Of a stretch of 64,000 nucleotides of DNA, positions 52,048 through 64,000 are shown in pieces. Below the pieces are notes generated by a model, which worked only from the letters and a program-made list of their open reading frames with translations, did not search any database and was not told the origin of the DNA. Origin of the DNA: Phoebastria nigripes. Its lineage: Eukaryota > Chordata > Aves > Procellariiformes > Diomedeidae. Made by a program: the position numbers and the translations under genes. How positions within the stretch are numbered: the first letter of the stretch is position 1; the number at the start of each line of letters is the position of its first letter. Where the stretch lies: positions 1-64,000 of the forward strand of contig JAYKAV010003437.1 of NCBI GenBank assembly GCA_035582835.1, given 5' to 3'.

Positions 52048-52548
52048 ACCGTAGAACTGCAGAATGCTTTAGGTTGGAATGGACATTTGTAGTTTTCTGG
52101 TGCAAACTTTCTTCTCAAAGCAGGGCTAATATAATGTCAGCTTGCTCAGGGCCATGTGCAATTAAGCTTTGAGTATCTGCAAAAATGGAGATTCCTTAGA
52201 CACTCTGGGCATCTTGTTCCAGTCTCTGACTGCCCTCATTGTGAAAAGCTTTTTCTTTATATTCAGGGAAACTTAGAAGCAACTTTTCTCTGTTGCATCT
52301 TGTCCTTTTGTTAGGCACTTCTATGAAGAGTATGGCTACTGTGATGAAAGGTCACACTGCATCATCGTTATACTCTCCCATTAGATCCTTGGAGACAGCA
52401 ATTAGAGATCCCCACACTTACATTCTTCTTCTTAATGCTGGACAAACCCAGCTCCCTCAGCTTCACCTGCTGCATCATATGCTTCAGCCCCTTAACAACC
52501 CATGTATTTTAGTAGTCCTCTGTTGGAATCTCTCCAGTTTGTTAATTT
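52048..52548 (-). mobile_element. CR1 LINE, old 3' fragment
   Basis: Minus-strand CR1 of about 500 bp. Recognisable blocks in reverse order are the 3' end (TTTAGGTTGGAATGGACATT near 52068-52087), CAAAGCAGGGCT, CTCAGGGCCATGT, the TTGTTCCAGTCTCTGACTGC block (52212-52231), TTTCTTTATATTCAG (about 52252-52266) and CCTCTGTTGGAATCTCTCCA (52518-52537). It covers the 3' UTR and the extreme end of ORF2 only. Many substitutions and small indels make it one of the older copies. Similarity fades at about 52548. Confidence 0.87.
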
Positions 52549-55500
52549 CTTCCTTTTACTGGAAATACTGTTTTATGTCTACTTCCTTGTACAATGTGGT
52601 TGGGTGTCTTGGATATCTTGACTCTGATTCCAGGAGTGCAGTGCAGAGACACCTGGGCTACTGGAAGGCACTGGCCCTGGACCAGCAGAGCTATTTCACT
52701 TGAATCGTCTGCCTCACTGCCTGTAATGCAAATCATGCTTCAATCGACAATTAATAGCTACTGCCTTAAACAATGAACAGTAGAGAAGAGCTTCACATTG
52801 TAAAAGAAATAAGGCAACTGCTGCTGACCTCTGTGTGAAACATTTTGAGGCCAAATGTCAGATTACATGTTAGCTGACAGTACCGATAACGTTCTCAAGA
52901 GTGTATCCAGTGGAACATTCCTGGTGAAATTCATACGAGAAATATATTGAGTTTCATTCAGCTTACAGTAAGTGTCAGCAAATATAATTTACTCAGTTTC
53001 TTTCCCCTACATACAATATTCTGCTGCAAATTTACAGAATTAAAAAATACACTTATAAATAATCTGCCTTTTTATCTAGTGTTTTGAGAAGTTGTACAAA
53101 AAAATCACAACTGCTTGCAGAGAAAACTTTGGCTTAGTTCCCCATGTTAAAATTCACTAGTAATAGTAAGACTTTCATGCTACTAAATGGATGACTGAAT
53201 GTTTCGCTATCATTAGCTGATGCCTTGATGATATGCTGTTTCATTTCCTACAAAGTATACACAAGGATCTCTCAGCCATAGGTCCTGACTGACCAGAGGT
53301 GCCACATGAATGCACAGATGCAGTAACAGAGTTAATAGAGCTGAGTGCGTTTGCAGAGTAATTTCTGGAACTACATGGATGGAGTAGAAGGATCTTGACT
53401 GATCTTTTTTTCAGAAGTTTATCTTTCTTAGATGGTAAACCACTACCTTTTGTAACAGCTGAAACTGGAAGATAGATTTCATGGCCATCCTATAGACAGT
53501 ACTATACTATGACTAGTTCAGTGAACTTTAGAACTTACTTAAATGTTCAAGCTAGTCACATCAAACCTTGGTATCCATTTCCTCTTGCAGTATGGTACTG
53601 TATTTCAGTGACCATCATCTGTAACAGAATTAATCTTTCTTCAGAATTCAGGATCAAAATAAATAAAATTTCATATCCGACATTTTCAATGAAATGTTCA
53701 GCATTGCCACATGCAGATCACCTTTACATGAAAATTACCCAACTTTATTTTAAGCCCTGCAAATTCAGGCACTGAACTCCTACAGTATTGAGAAAGTTTC
53801 TTAAATTACTAACCTCAAATAAAATGTCAATGTTACAAGTTTCAGAAAGATTAGGCTTGATAGGATCAAGAATGCAAAAGTACATAATCACTGCATCCAG
53901 AATTTTAGGTTACTTCAAAAATGAATAAGTAATTTCTGAAAAATGAAGATGAAAATGTTGCAGGAGTACACTGTAGATTAATAGCTCGCCAGGTTCCAGG
54001 TCAATGGTAGAACTTATGGGTCTCGTCTCCTATGATCATCCTAACTGTAGCACACTGAAATAATTTAATTTGCTAAAAATGACTGAATGAAATCATTGTG
54101 AATCTTGTAATATTACCCCATAATAATGGATGAACACAGATATGAAATCACTGTAATGACCTCCAGAGTATGTTGGTTACGCTATGGTAAATATCTTTTA
54201 TTTGCAGAGNTATTGATTACACTGCCAAAATAAATTGACTTGCATGAATACATTCTGGGAAACAAGAATTTAAATTTCTAGTCTAGATCTTCAGCTGATG
54301 AATATGGATAAAAGCTCATTGATTGCATCTAATTCTCATCAGCTAAGGCTTTGACCCTCCATGTTCACTGCAGTGAAGATATAATTTCCTATTCCTAAAA
54401 AAAAAGAGGCATTCTGCCACAGATTCCAACTATTCCCTGTATGTTAAATCTAAATCAAGGTCAAATACAACTTGAAATACATTCACATAGTATTGCGGAT
54501 ACAATCATGCAGGCTAATTTGGAATGATGATTAATTTCAGTTGATTTCCGATTCCACTGTTTCAGTCCACATCTACAAAACAGAAAAAGTTATTTAGTGT
54601 AGTACCTCTGTGTCCAAGGAATTTACCCAATTATTAATCAAAGACTTGATACAATTGCTCCTTTTTCTATTGAATAATATCTTCTTCATTGAGTAATCCA
54701 ATTATATTCAATAGGAGGAAGTTAGTCACCTGAACTAAAGATGGAAGCAATTCTCTTATTACTTGAGTAAACTGTTTTGAGTCCTATGTATTACTAATGC
54801 AGTATAATTGCAGACAAATGCAGCTGTTGGTAGTTGTTTGATGATGACTCATGCAGCTATGGATAGCAAAGCTCTTTTTACTAAACCCAGTTAAGACCCA
54901 CCAAGGCTAGTATTAATATCTGTCTGTGTTTCTATATATTTTGGACCATAGCTATGACAGGAATCTTTCTGGAGTTGAAATTTCATAGTAAAAAACTTTA
55001 TTCTTATATTCAGCTTAAAAATTTGGTAAGGCTTTTTTCTCATATAAGAAAATTCAATCCACCATATTGAGACAGGCCCCCTGTGACACTTCTAGCAAAT
55101 ACTATATTTCTTTAGAGTTCAAAAGAAAAATCTTAAGGAAAAAATACCTGTCTGTGCAATTTGAATCCCAAGTTTCTTTCCCTGTGAAGAAGCTTCCAGA
55201 CTTGGTCTGGTCCTCTTAGGATTCAATGTGTTTCCTTGAAACAGCCATATGNCATTTTTAATATAGGGCCAGATGCAAATATGGAGTTGGGTACTTTATG
55301 TAAAACTAAGGCATAATAAAGATATCTAAAATGTAATAAGCAGCCAGCTAATCCTGTTGTAGATACCTGTATTTTCATGATATTGGTTATTCAAGTGTTC
55401 AATGTTCTCCTATCACCGTGTCTAACTTTTTCCCCCCTATTTGAAAGATACTTTTTCTATCCAAGTACCTTATTGTTCACTTTTGTACCTAAGCCCTTCT

Positions 55501-56404
55501 GGCATCACTTAATTTGTTAGACATACTCAGAGCTTGCCTAACATAGCAACAACATCGATCAACTTCATCCAGGCAGTTTTATACAGCCAGGGAAGAACCT
55601 TCCTTTCAGACAAATGCTTAGAGATTGTACCGCTTGTACAAAGAGTGAAAGACAGGTATTTCAGCTCTTTTTAGCCAGAAAGAGTTCAAACCTGCACTGT
55701 CCAGCCTAGAATAAAAGACATAACTGTTTGAAGAGGCTAGACTAAAGTGGTGGTATGTCTTCTCTACCTCTGCTGCCTCAAGAGACTATGTACTTCATGT
55801 CAGGAATATGAATTTCATGTGGCCAGAGAAGCACAGAAGTGACAGAAGATGAGATGGAGAAGGGAACATTATTCTTTAGCCTGTTAAAATGGGCAATTAA
55901 CAAGGTTGGAAAAAAATCCACATTCTGGCTTCCACTCCAAGATCTTTTTATGACTGTGCTATAGGATAATTAGGTAAAACATACAGAAAGTGCTGTCAGT
56001 GCAGTCAACAGTTTTCTCAGTCTCACTCAGTTCTGACATCAAAGGCAAAGTGTCAATAAATCAATATATTTTCTCCCACATGATGCCACAGTTTCAAGGC
56101 AGGGGGAAGTAAGTGGCCCTAGTGTTTCAGAGCAGAATCATGCTCCTACAGAGAAACCCAGACAGCATCCCAGGATGTATGAAGAGGAGTGCAGCATGAA
56201 AGATATGTGAAATATCCTTCAGTTTTACGAGGGTCCAAGGCTCCAAATGGAGAACATATGTTTACTAGGGCACACTGGAAGTCAGGAAAGATATGAACCA
56301 GTTGAAAAGCAACTGGGGAGGAGGGAGCGAGGGGCAGCAGGAATGATCAGACAGCTAAAAACACATGATCTGTAGTGATAAGATTAAGATTGATTGTTTC
56401 TGCA
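52549..56404. other. Unique AT-rich sequence, no gene seen
   Basis: About 3.9 kb. No motif-bearing ORF, RNA gene or clear repeat is visible; the longest open frame (53509-53775, 88 codons) has no family features. Confidence 0.6.
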
Positions 56405-56690
56405 AAAAAAATACTGTGGGAGACCTGATAACAGTCTTCAAATACGAGAATAGGCCAAAAAACAATGGTTTTAAATTGTAACTAGGGAGATATAGGTTAG
56501 ACTTTAGGAAAAGTTTTCTAAATGCCAGGATAGTTAAGCACTGGAACACATTGCCTAGGAAGTTTTAGGATCCCCATCATGAAAGATTTTTCAAGAGCAG
56601 ATCAGACAAATGTTTTAGGTATAGTAGACCCCACCTGTGAGGAAGGAAGATGTATTAGATGACTTAATGATGTTCATTCTGGATCAATTT
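56405..56690 (+). mobile_element. CR1-type LINE, ancient 3' fragment
   Basis: Plus-strand remnant of a CR1 3' region. The blocks GACCTGATAACAGTCTTCAA (56423-56442), TAGACTTTAGGAAAAGTTTT (about 56498-56517), CACTGGAACACATTGCCTAG (56540-56559) and TAGATGACTTAATGATGTTC (56656-56675) follow one another in the standard CR1 order. Spacing is shortened by deletions and divergence is high. Confidence 0.78.
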
Positions 56691-59394
56691 ATATCGTTTT
56701 GATCAGATGTGATTCAATTTTGATTTGGGACTGAGTTAAAAATGGCTGGGATATTTTTTTTTCATGAACAAACTGAAGCTTTGGATTAAGAACCGAATAT
56801 GAAGATGACTGTATCTAAACCATGCAATCAATGTTTGAAAGATTTTGCTATTTCTAACCTAGCATTTTTGTTACTGGCATTTATAGATCTAGAAAAAGTA
56901 AAAAGCACAACTGTATTTTTTTTTCTCTTCTATAAAATTTCCCTGCCCATTGAAAAGAAAGAAATATTCACACCTCTTACCAAATATCCACAGTGTGTTG
57001 TAGAGGTTAAAATTTACAATTATTTTCTGCACCAAACCTGCAGAGATGTTTACTTCCTTTGTTGCTAGCACCATCAAATAAAGCAAACAACTAATATTCA
57101 TGCAAAGGCAAACAAAATAAATGAGTCAGGTAATTATAAAAAGAACACTGACCTATTAAAAATTGGTCTGATCTTCAAGAATTTTCAGCATAGCAGTAGT
57201 AATGCTATTAAAAATAGAAGAATCATGACAAGTATTCATTAGAATTTGCATATGTGAGTAAGAAGGCACTTAATTACAAATTACATTCCGCAAATTATTT
57301 AGAAGCTGTAAATCAAAGCAACAAAGAAGACAGATTTAGGGAGTAAGGGTTCTGAAGAATTTTCTAATGAAAACGTTCTTAACAACAACAGATTGGAGAT
57401 GCTGCAAAACCTTTCCAAAACCAAATGATTTAAAAGAACAAATAAAGTTCAGAAATAGTAATGTTTGACATATAGGCATTTACTATAGGTAATGGAACAT
57501 TATCTCAATTAGATCAGAATGGATTTTTATAGGTAGAAGTACATGTGTTAAAATATTTTGTCACTTGAAGCCAAAATAGCATATGCAAATGAGGAAGTCA
57601 ACTAGAAAACTGCAGGTGTAATAAATTTCATGGATTGTGTAATTTTCATGCAGATTTTTTTTTCAGCCGTCGTCAGCACTGTTGTTTAAATGCTTGTGCA
57701 AAGCAGACCCTGCTCCGCCGTGCTGACTCAGCACTCCAGGGAGTTCCATCTTACTGCTAACCCAAATGGGCTGAAGCAGCTCACTACCTCGCTGAAACCC
57801 TGTCCTCCTGAAGCTGTGGGGGGCAGATGGAAGAAGAACAAGTGAAGGGTAAAAGGGAGAAACATGAATCCAGAAGATGTTGCAGTGCTAAATGCAGAGA
57901 GTAGGAGACCAGAGTGGATATAGGGGTTTGAGACGAGAAGGAAGCAAAGTGACAGAGAGAGACAAGACAGAGAAGGGGAGTCTCTGATGCAGCTGGTCAA
58001 CTTCAACTTCCCTTCACTGCAGAGGAGCTACTAAGCACTTCACAGAGNGTGCATTTCCCAGGTGCAAGCCAAAGTACAAAGAATATATGGAAGAATGATC
58101 AAAGTCAGTATTTGAGAAGGTGACCAGAAAGAGAACTGAGAAACAACTATTAAAAAAAAGCCAAAATGGGGAAAAACAACCCACAAAACCAAAATCCACA
58201 GATTTTTGTTTGTTTTAAAGCAGGGAAAGGCCATTACCTAGTGGAAGGAGGAATCTCTCCATTTTCTTGATCATCTGAAGAAACAAGAAAAGTAATCCTT
58301 TCACCACCATTTAGTATTCACTGTCTCCAATTTGTTTCTAGAGTGCAAGATTTTTGCATGGCAGCCCACGGAGACCCTGAGGCTTAAATGTACTTAGGTT
58401 CTTCATTCTGTAACTGCTGCACCCACAAATGCCATGTAGTATTGCTTGAGCTCATGGACATTTATTGCTCACCTCTGTCATTGTAGACAACCACCCAAAT
58501 ATTGACTCTGCCTAGAATGGAATGCTCAGATTAAAATGTAGTTAACATCTTAAGATAGAGGCAGTAGACCTTTACCTGATGATAAGTAAATGGAACAATT
58601 TGTCTTGTGTTACTATGGAAAGGAGATGACAAATAATGTGATTATTGCTACTTAATAATAAATACTTTCAGTATTTCTCAATACTTGTTCTTTGATATGT
58701 CTGTACAGTACATAACTGGAGGAAAGTTCACAGCCTAGTACTATTATATTTCTATTATTTATTATTGTTACCAGCAGTAAAACAAGATGTCCAGATTCCA
58801 CTCTACTTGCAAAACTTTCAGAGCTGATCTTACAAGACAGGTACATAGAGCAATAACATTTGGACGAAGCTAGGAAAAATATTCATTTAGCATTTTCACT
58901 GGGCTCTCTGGTTCTCTTGCTATAGAGCATACACAGCCTCGAGGGTGTTCTTGAATGCTATCTCTGCAGCTGAGTGATTTTTGGAGGTCTCACTGAATAC
59001 AAGGGTCACAACCTAGAGTCCATTCCTATCTGTTTTAATAAAAAATTACAATGAACTATGCAATCCTCCATTGTCCCCTCAAGCAAAATGAAGGTTAATG
59101 TCACTCCTGTCTGTACAAACAAGTCTAATTGCAGTATTAGGGTCTAGAGCATGAAAATTCACTCTATCGAGGGTTTTAACTAAGTCTGTGGAAGCGCTGC
59201 AGTTCAATTTGCACATCCCCCGCTTTACTAAGTTTTATCAAAACCACAAAGGAGATTTTTGCTGTTACAAACTGGATTGTGCATACTGTTTACAGCTCAG
59301 CTTCATAACAGGTCATTCAAACAGTGATTTATTTCCACATAACAAAGGTTCTTTTTGTCCAACTCTCACACAGATACCTTGCAGAGTATGTGAT
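56691..59394. other. Unique sequence with a motif-rich patch, no gene seen
   Basis: About 2.7 kb. Most is AT-rich; 57660-57830 is noticeably richer in G+C. An exact octamer ATGCAAAT (57583-57590) and an exact 13-bp T-MARE palindrome (57721-57733) lie in and beside this patch. No coding feature was recognised. Confidence 0.55.
57721..57733. promoter_or_regulatory. Consensus T-MARE palindrome
   Basis: TGCTGACTCAGCA is an exact match to the 13-bp TPA-type Maf recognition element bound by MAF, NRF2 and BACH dimers. A half site GTCAGCA lies at 57672-57678. It is a sequence match only; use in vivo is unknown. Confidence 0.4.
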
Positions 59395-59605
59395 ATACTG
59401 AATGATGGGACTGAGTGCATGTTCAGCAAGTTTACAGGCAGCAGAAATTTGGAAGGAGTGGTTTTGCTGTCTTTCAGAGTGGTCTTTCAAAGAGACCTCA
59501 ACAGGCTGGAGAAACAACAAACAGGAACCTCATGAAGTTCAACAAAGGGAAATGACAAGTCCTGTACCTGGGGAAGAATAACACCATGCTGCCTGACATT
59601 AGTGT
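59395..59605 (+). mobile_element. CR1 LINE, internal ORF2 fragment
   Basis: Plus-strand fragment of the CR1 reverse transcriptase around the catalytic box. Frame 59401-59442 reads NDGTECMFSKFTGS, where CR1 normally has the SKFADDT box, so the two catalytic Asp residues are lost. It continues as VFQRDLNRLEKQ (near 59485-59520) and, after a frameshift, as NLMKFNKGK and VLYLGK up to about 59575. Both ends are truncated; the flanks show no CR1 tail. Confidence 0.85.
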
Positions 59606-60220
59606 ATAAAGTTAGCCACCACAATTCCCATCAAATGACATTTATAGGCAGGTAGCTTCTGTATGATAGTTGTACCAATCCTTCCTCAATCTAACAGTTC
59701 CTTCTTCTAACCCTTCAGCTGTGGGGTATGATCAGTCCTTGAGATCAAGTGGAGAATTATGAAAATCACCTTTTTGGAGGGAAGTCTGTATCTATTCATA
59801 CTGAGTTTCTGCAAGAACTCTTAAGCAGGCTCCATCTTGAGTTGCCACCTCTTATAGAGTTGAGAGAGCAGTTATTAGTGGGTGGCAAGATTTCATCTCC
59901 GTGGTTGTCCCAACTGAGAACAGCATGGCTTCTAACCTGCTGCTGATCTAATCTCAGCCGAAGCTCACATTGAGTAGCAGCTTGCCTTTAGGAAGAGCTT
60001 TGGCTCCCAAAGCCTTCTAGGCTCAGGACTGCTTCAGACACTGGGGATGCTGTAGGACTGCATATGCCATTTCTCAACCAAAAATAGGCATGAGCACCAG
60101 GAAAGTAAACCTCACAGGACGTGAATGTAAGCAGTCAAGAAAGGGCTTAATACTCACTTGGGAGTTAGAGTAAGTGGAAAGAGGAAAGCTCTAGAGCTCC
60201 AGCTATTACTCCCAAGCCTG

Positions 60221-60240
60221 CTTTTTTTCTTTTTTTCTTT

Positions 60241-60269
<29 letters not shown>
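60221..60269. repeat. Poly-pyrimidine tract ending in T28
   Basis: Forty-nine bases made only of T and a few C, the last 28 being T. Read on the minus strand it is a poly(A)-like run, but no element body lies beside it. Confidence 0.9.
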
Positions 60270-60274
<5 letters not shown>

Positions 60275-60704
60275 TAGAAAGAGACTAGTGTGAAATGCAC
60301 ATGCATTCTGGGACATTACATCTGTCCTGTATATGTAATACTTCTCTCTCCCTGCTCTTTTGATTCCAGGACTTACATCTCAGTATAAGGCATGGCTTGC
60401 TGCAGCTGGAAGGGTTCATGAATCAAAGTGTTCAAGCCCTTTTCCTCACCATCTCTCTTAATATGCCAGTTACACACATTAACACTTCTGACATATATGA
60501 GAAAGGACCTTAGGCCCTACCTGGATGAACAGGACCTAATATGCAGGTCTTTTAGTCTCTGGGTGATTAAAAAACAAGGGAGGTACACTGCAATCATAAT
60601 GTTTGTTTGTTTTTGTTTGTTTGTTTGTTTATTAAAAGAGCCATTTTAAAAAAAAAACATATTCAAAATCTATACAAGCAGATGAAGTCAGCTTTAGTTA
60701 GGTG

Positions 60705-60790
60705 CAGTTAAGATTGTGTTTCATGAGAAAATGGACATGTTAAGAATGTCCAGTTAAGAATGTGTTTCATGAGACATGGACAATGTTATT
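60705..60790. repeat. Tandem duplication of a 46-bp unit
   Basis: The unit starting CAGTTAAGATTGTGTTTCAT at 60705-60750 is repeated from 60751 (CAGTTAAGAATGTGTTTCAT). The second copy has a few substitutions and small deletions. Confidence 0.88.
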
Positions 60791-62740
60791 TTCTTGCTGA
60801 TATAAACATCTGATAAAAGCTCAGAGAATCTGGAAACTAACACACTGAAGAGAATTCTTCAGCTTGAGATCAAAATTTTTGCTTGAAGCTTCTTTATTTT
60901 TAAAGTATTCAGCCTTATCTTGATTGACTCAAGTCCAAATACTAAAAATACTTTGCTTGTCCATAGCTTTGCATGCTATAAATGTCCAACCTTTATAATC
61001 AAGAATGTAAATACATGAATATTGTGGAAAAAGAATAGACAGCTGTTCTCCAACTCTGCTCAGTCTGATTTGCTAATCCAAGAGAAGGAAATTAAATCCA
61101 AAAGGCATTTAAAAAAAATTAATCAAGCCTGTTGTCGAGCAGAAAGAAAATCAAGTACCAGCACATCGTTACTGGAGAAATNGTGTGCTACAAGTAAATG
61201 AAAAAAGAGAAACCTTAATAAAGGTGCTTGAAAAATGGGCAACAAAGACTTTGCACTTCTTCTGCTTGATGATTCTTTAATGGCTGCAATCCTGCAGGAT
61301 CACAACCAGGAAATAGAGAAGAGTGTCAGTCTTTTGTCGAACAATTACTGTGTAAGTGGTTAAAGAGATAAGATTATAATAAGCAGGGACATTGTAATCC
61401 ATTACTTATAGGAGAAATTTGGTCCTTATTTTCTAGGATCTTGATTCCACAACAAAAAAATAGCTTGCTTTTTCCTGTAAATTTAAAAACCAGACAAACC
61501 AGCAAGCAAAACTTCCCCATCAGTTGAGCTGTAGGAAGCTTCATTGGTGTTACACCTGTCCTCCCTTCTCAATGTCATATTATTCCCTACATTTCCATAA
61601 TGCCTATTAATAAACTTTGATCCAACCTTGCAAAAAGTGTTGTAGCCAAATACTGGGGTATGTTCAGATGGACCTTTTTTAAGCCTAGTGTTCAAAGTAG
61701 TGATTAAATGTAAGTGATAAATTGTGGCAGATTATTTGGCAAAAGGCTTTTGAAAATGCGGGTTTCAATAAGAGTACTGAAAGAGTGCTTTTACTTGACA
61801 CCTAATTTTTTTATCCATTTGGCTAAAACCCCCATTTAAGGAAAAGGAAGACAGGTGGTCACACTGTATAAAGTTTAGGTCAATAAGAAAGAATTTAGGT
61901 GCCTAAATCCTGCCATATTAGTGAAAGACAGAGGCTTTTTTGGCTCCTCCAGAGACAATGGAGATCAATAGGAACTTTAGACTCCTGACACTGCCTTCAT
62001 TAAGTTCTTAGGTGTGATGAATTACCTTTTGGACATGTGTGTTTCTCTCATTGATTGTGAAGGGAGTCTAGTCGAACAAGGCAACATTGGTCCTTCAGTC
62101 AGATGTCTCAGGGTAGGTGGGATGAGTAGTCCTGGATGTACTCATAATTTGACGAAGAAAGTGCCGTTAAAGAAAAGCGAGCCAGGCTGAGTGCTGGACC
62201 CACACGGCTTCACTGTGGACTGAGCTAACACCCACCACTTGATCTGGACTGCTCCAACTAGCTGCCCCCAACTAGCTGGGCTGGGCCAGCATTAACAGCA
62301 TGGATTATGAGTCAGCTGGTGCTAACTGGCCTCAGAGCCAGCGGTCAGTCCCTGGCTCTGTTTTATTCAGCACAAGGACTAAAACTCAGAGTATTTAAGA
62401 GTTTAACTACTGTCAGATTTGGAAGTCACTTTTTTTGAATCACTTTTATACCTGTCTGTCCATCTCAGCTGAGAGTCCACAGAGGCTGAGAAACAGGTTT
62501 CTAACCTACCATCTTAGTTCAGCGTCTGAAGTTGGTGATACTGGCAACACCCAGCCCTGATGTGACTGCAGCTCCTGAAGGCATCTGAATGTTAGATTTT
62601 AACTGAGATATTATATACAGTATAACTGCTGTAGAGTACAGCACAGCAGAAGACTTCAGACTGGAAGCAAGGCAAGTGCTTGAGCACATTCAGGTCTGTT
62701 TTACCGAAGTCAGTTTAAATTTAGGGCAGGGATGTCCCCA

Positions 62741-62758
62741 CAGCAGCAGCAGCAGCAG
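62741..62758. repeat. (CAG)6 microsatellite
   Basis: Six uninterrupted CAG units in non-coding sequence. Confidence 0.9.
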
Positions 62759-64000
62759 TGACATACCTTAAATTTCAGTACTCCATTTTATGCAAGTGGC
62801 AACTGAAATGCACAGAATTCAGCCAAATAGAAGAGACAAGGACAGAATGCAGTCTGTGCCCAGTCTGCCCCTTAGTCCATGCTATGTACTTCCTGAGATA
62901 TGGCTTTGTGACAGGTGAAAAAGAGGCACATCATTTTCATTTATGAGTGACTGTAATCGGAGGACACTGCAAATAGCCAAACACGCTGTTTACACACTGA
63001 GTGCTCCCATGTCATTGCAGTCATTGTCAAACTATGCTGTTTGTATGTCATAAAGAGGAAAATTGAAAGAAGGAAAAAAGAACATCAGATATCCAAGGAC
63101 AGAAGTGTTCTCATGCTCTGTTCCAAAATCACACAGCAGCTTCTACACCCCAGAGGAAGGGGGCTGGAAGAGAAGGAAGCTTAGTGGTAACTGTGTGCAG
63201 TGCTCACCTGGGGTCTCTTCCAGATGAAAGCGTATGAACCCAGTGTAGACGATATTTAATGTTGTTCCTATATGTTTAAAGCAGAAAATATCACCTGGGC
63301 ATAGATCTTTTATTATCAGTCAGATTCTTTTGACAATTTTCAATTGCATTTCTGAATTTTTATTATATGTTAATGGACTATATTAATTAAAGCAGACTGC
63401 AATGAACTAATAATGATTAATTCAACCCAGGGTGCCTTGAAGTGAGATTTTATGAGAGCTGAAATTCTCCACGGATCTCTAATTTACATTTGCAACACAG
63501 GGAACTGTACTTCTGGATGCTTCTACTTGGCATTCGCACCCAAGCCAACACGCAAGCATGGGNCCAGGATGGGAGAGGTGATGAGAGACTAGGGTGAAAA
63601 ACGACAATGTCCTGAAGTGTTAAGAGAGGCAGTAGCTTTCATTGGTCTCAGTGGATTAACACGTGTAACCCCACCTGATAACATATACAGTTTTTAGAAA
63701 GCAGAGCACAAAATCTAATAGAATGTGCAATCAGTTATTGGTGAAGAGCATTAGCTCAGTAATAAACACACTCNGAACGTACCTACTCCCCCTGGGAAAC
63801 AGCCTCTCGTGCTGTTAGTCCTTTTGTCATTCATGAGTAATACGTATTTAACAGAAATCTTAGAACAGGAAATGAAAAAGTGAAGATGATAAATCTGTTT
63901 CACTTAGACAATAATCATATAACACTGTGGCCAGTTAGTTTAATTTATAGACACCATTCCCCCTGGAAATCTTAGATACAAAAATTGAAAAAAAAAGGGC

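Larger units (their letters stand above)
59606..64000. other. Unique AT-rich sequence, no gene seen
   Basis: About 4.4 kb. It contains a long pyrimidine tract, a 46-bp tandem duplication, a (CAG)6 run and an ATTA-rich block (63340-63480) that looks constrained. No motif-bearing ORF was found. Confidence 0.6.

Noticed and set aside
60242..60269. T28 run as the poly(A) tail of a minus-strand retrocopy
   Set aside because: No gene-like or repeat-like body was found on the adjoining side; simple slippage is enough.
1..64000. tRNA, rRNA or bacterial-type operon features
   Set aside because: No cloverleaf, no rRNA similarity, no tightly packed ORFs with ribosome binding sites; the window is vertebrate non-coding DNA.

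Overview
This window is vertebrate nuclear DNA, almost certainly from a bird. It contains no intact protein-coding gene that I can defend. The bird call rests on the repeats: several CR1 (chicken repeat 1) LINE copies, some with the typical 3' ATTCTATG-type tail, and three copies of one LTR family that I recognise as avian ERVL-like. The rest is AT-rich, low in CpG and full of short chance ORFs, as expected for an intergenic region or a long intron.

Layout. 1-3860: a near full-length CR1 on the minus strand, running off the left edge, with decayed ORF1 (coiled coil plus SGNH-type esterase) and ORF2 (endonuclease plus reverse transcriptase). 3861-9700: unique sequence. 9700-11281: a 5'-truncated CR1 on the plus strand. 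12572-13097: solo LTR (minus). 22877-22981: CR1 3' end (minus). 28109-28663: a second, divergent solo LTR (minus) with a perfect 5-bp target duplication. 34956-35722: older CR1 (minus). About 43540-44664: 3' remnant of an endogenous retrovirus on the plus strand, an internal stretch followed by its 3' LTR. 52048-52548: old CR1 (minus). 56405-56690 and 59395-59605: old CR1 pieces (plus). The remaining sequence holds microsatellites, homopolymers and small tandem duplications.

Nothing here works as a gene system; the elements are independent insertions. The signals most worth checking are: a template-switch-like insertion creating a perfect hairpin inside one LTR; differential survival of CCAAT, CRE and TATA elements among the three LTRs; a cluster of five forkhead-type motifs at 34761-34834; an exact T-MARE palindrome at 57721-57733 with an octamer site 140 bp away; and a small CpG-rich exon-like island at 26146-26212. 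I did not find an undescribed biological system.
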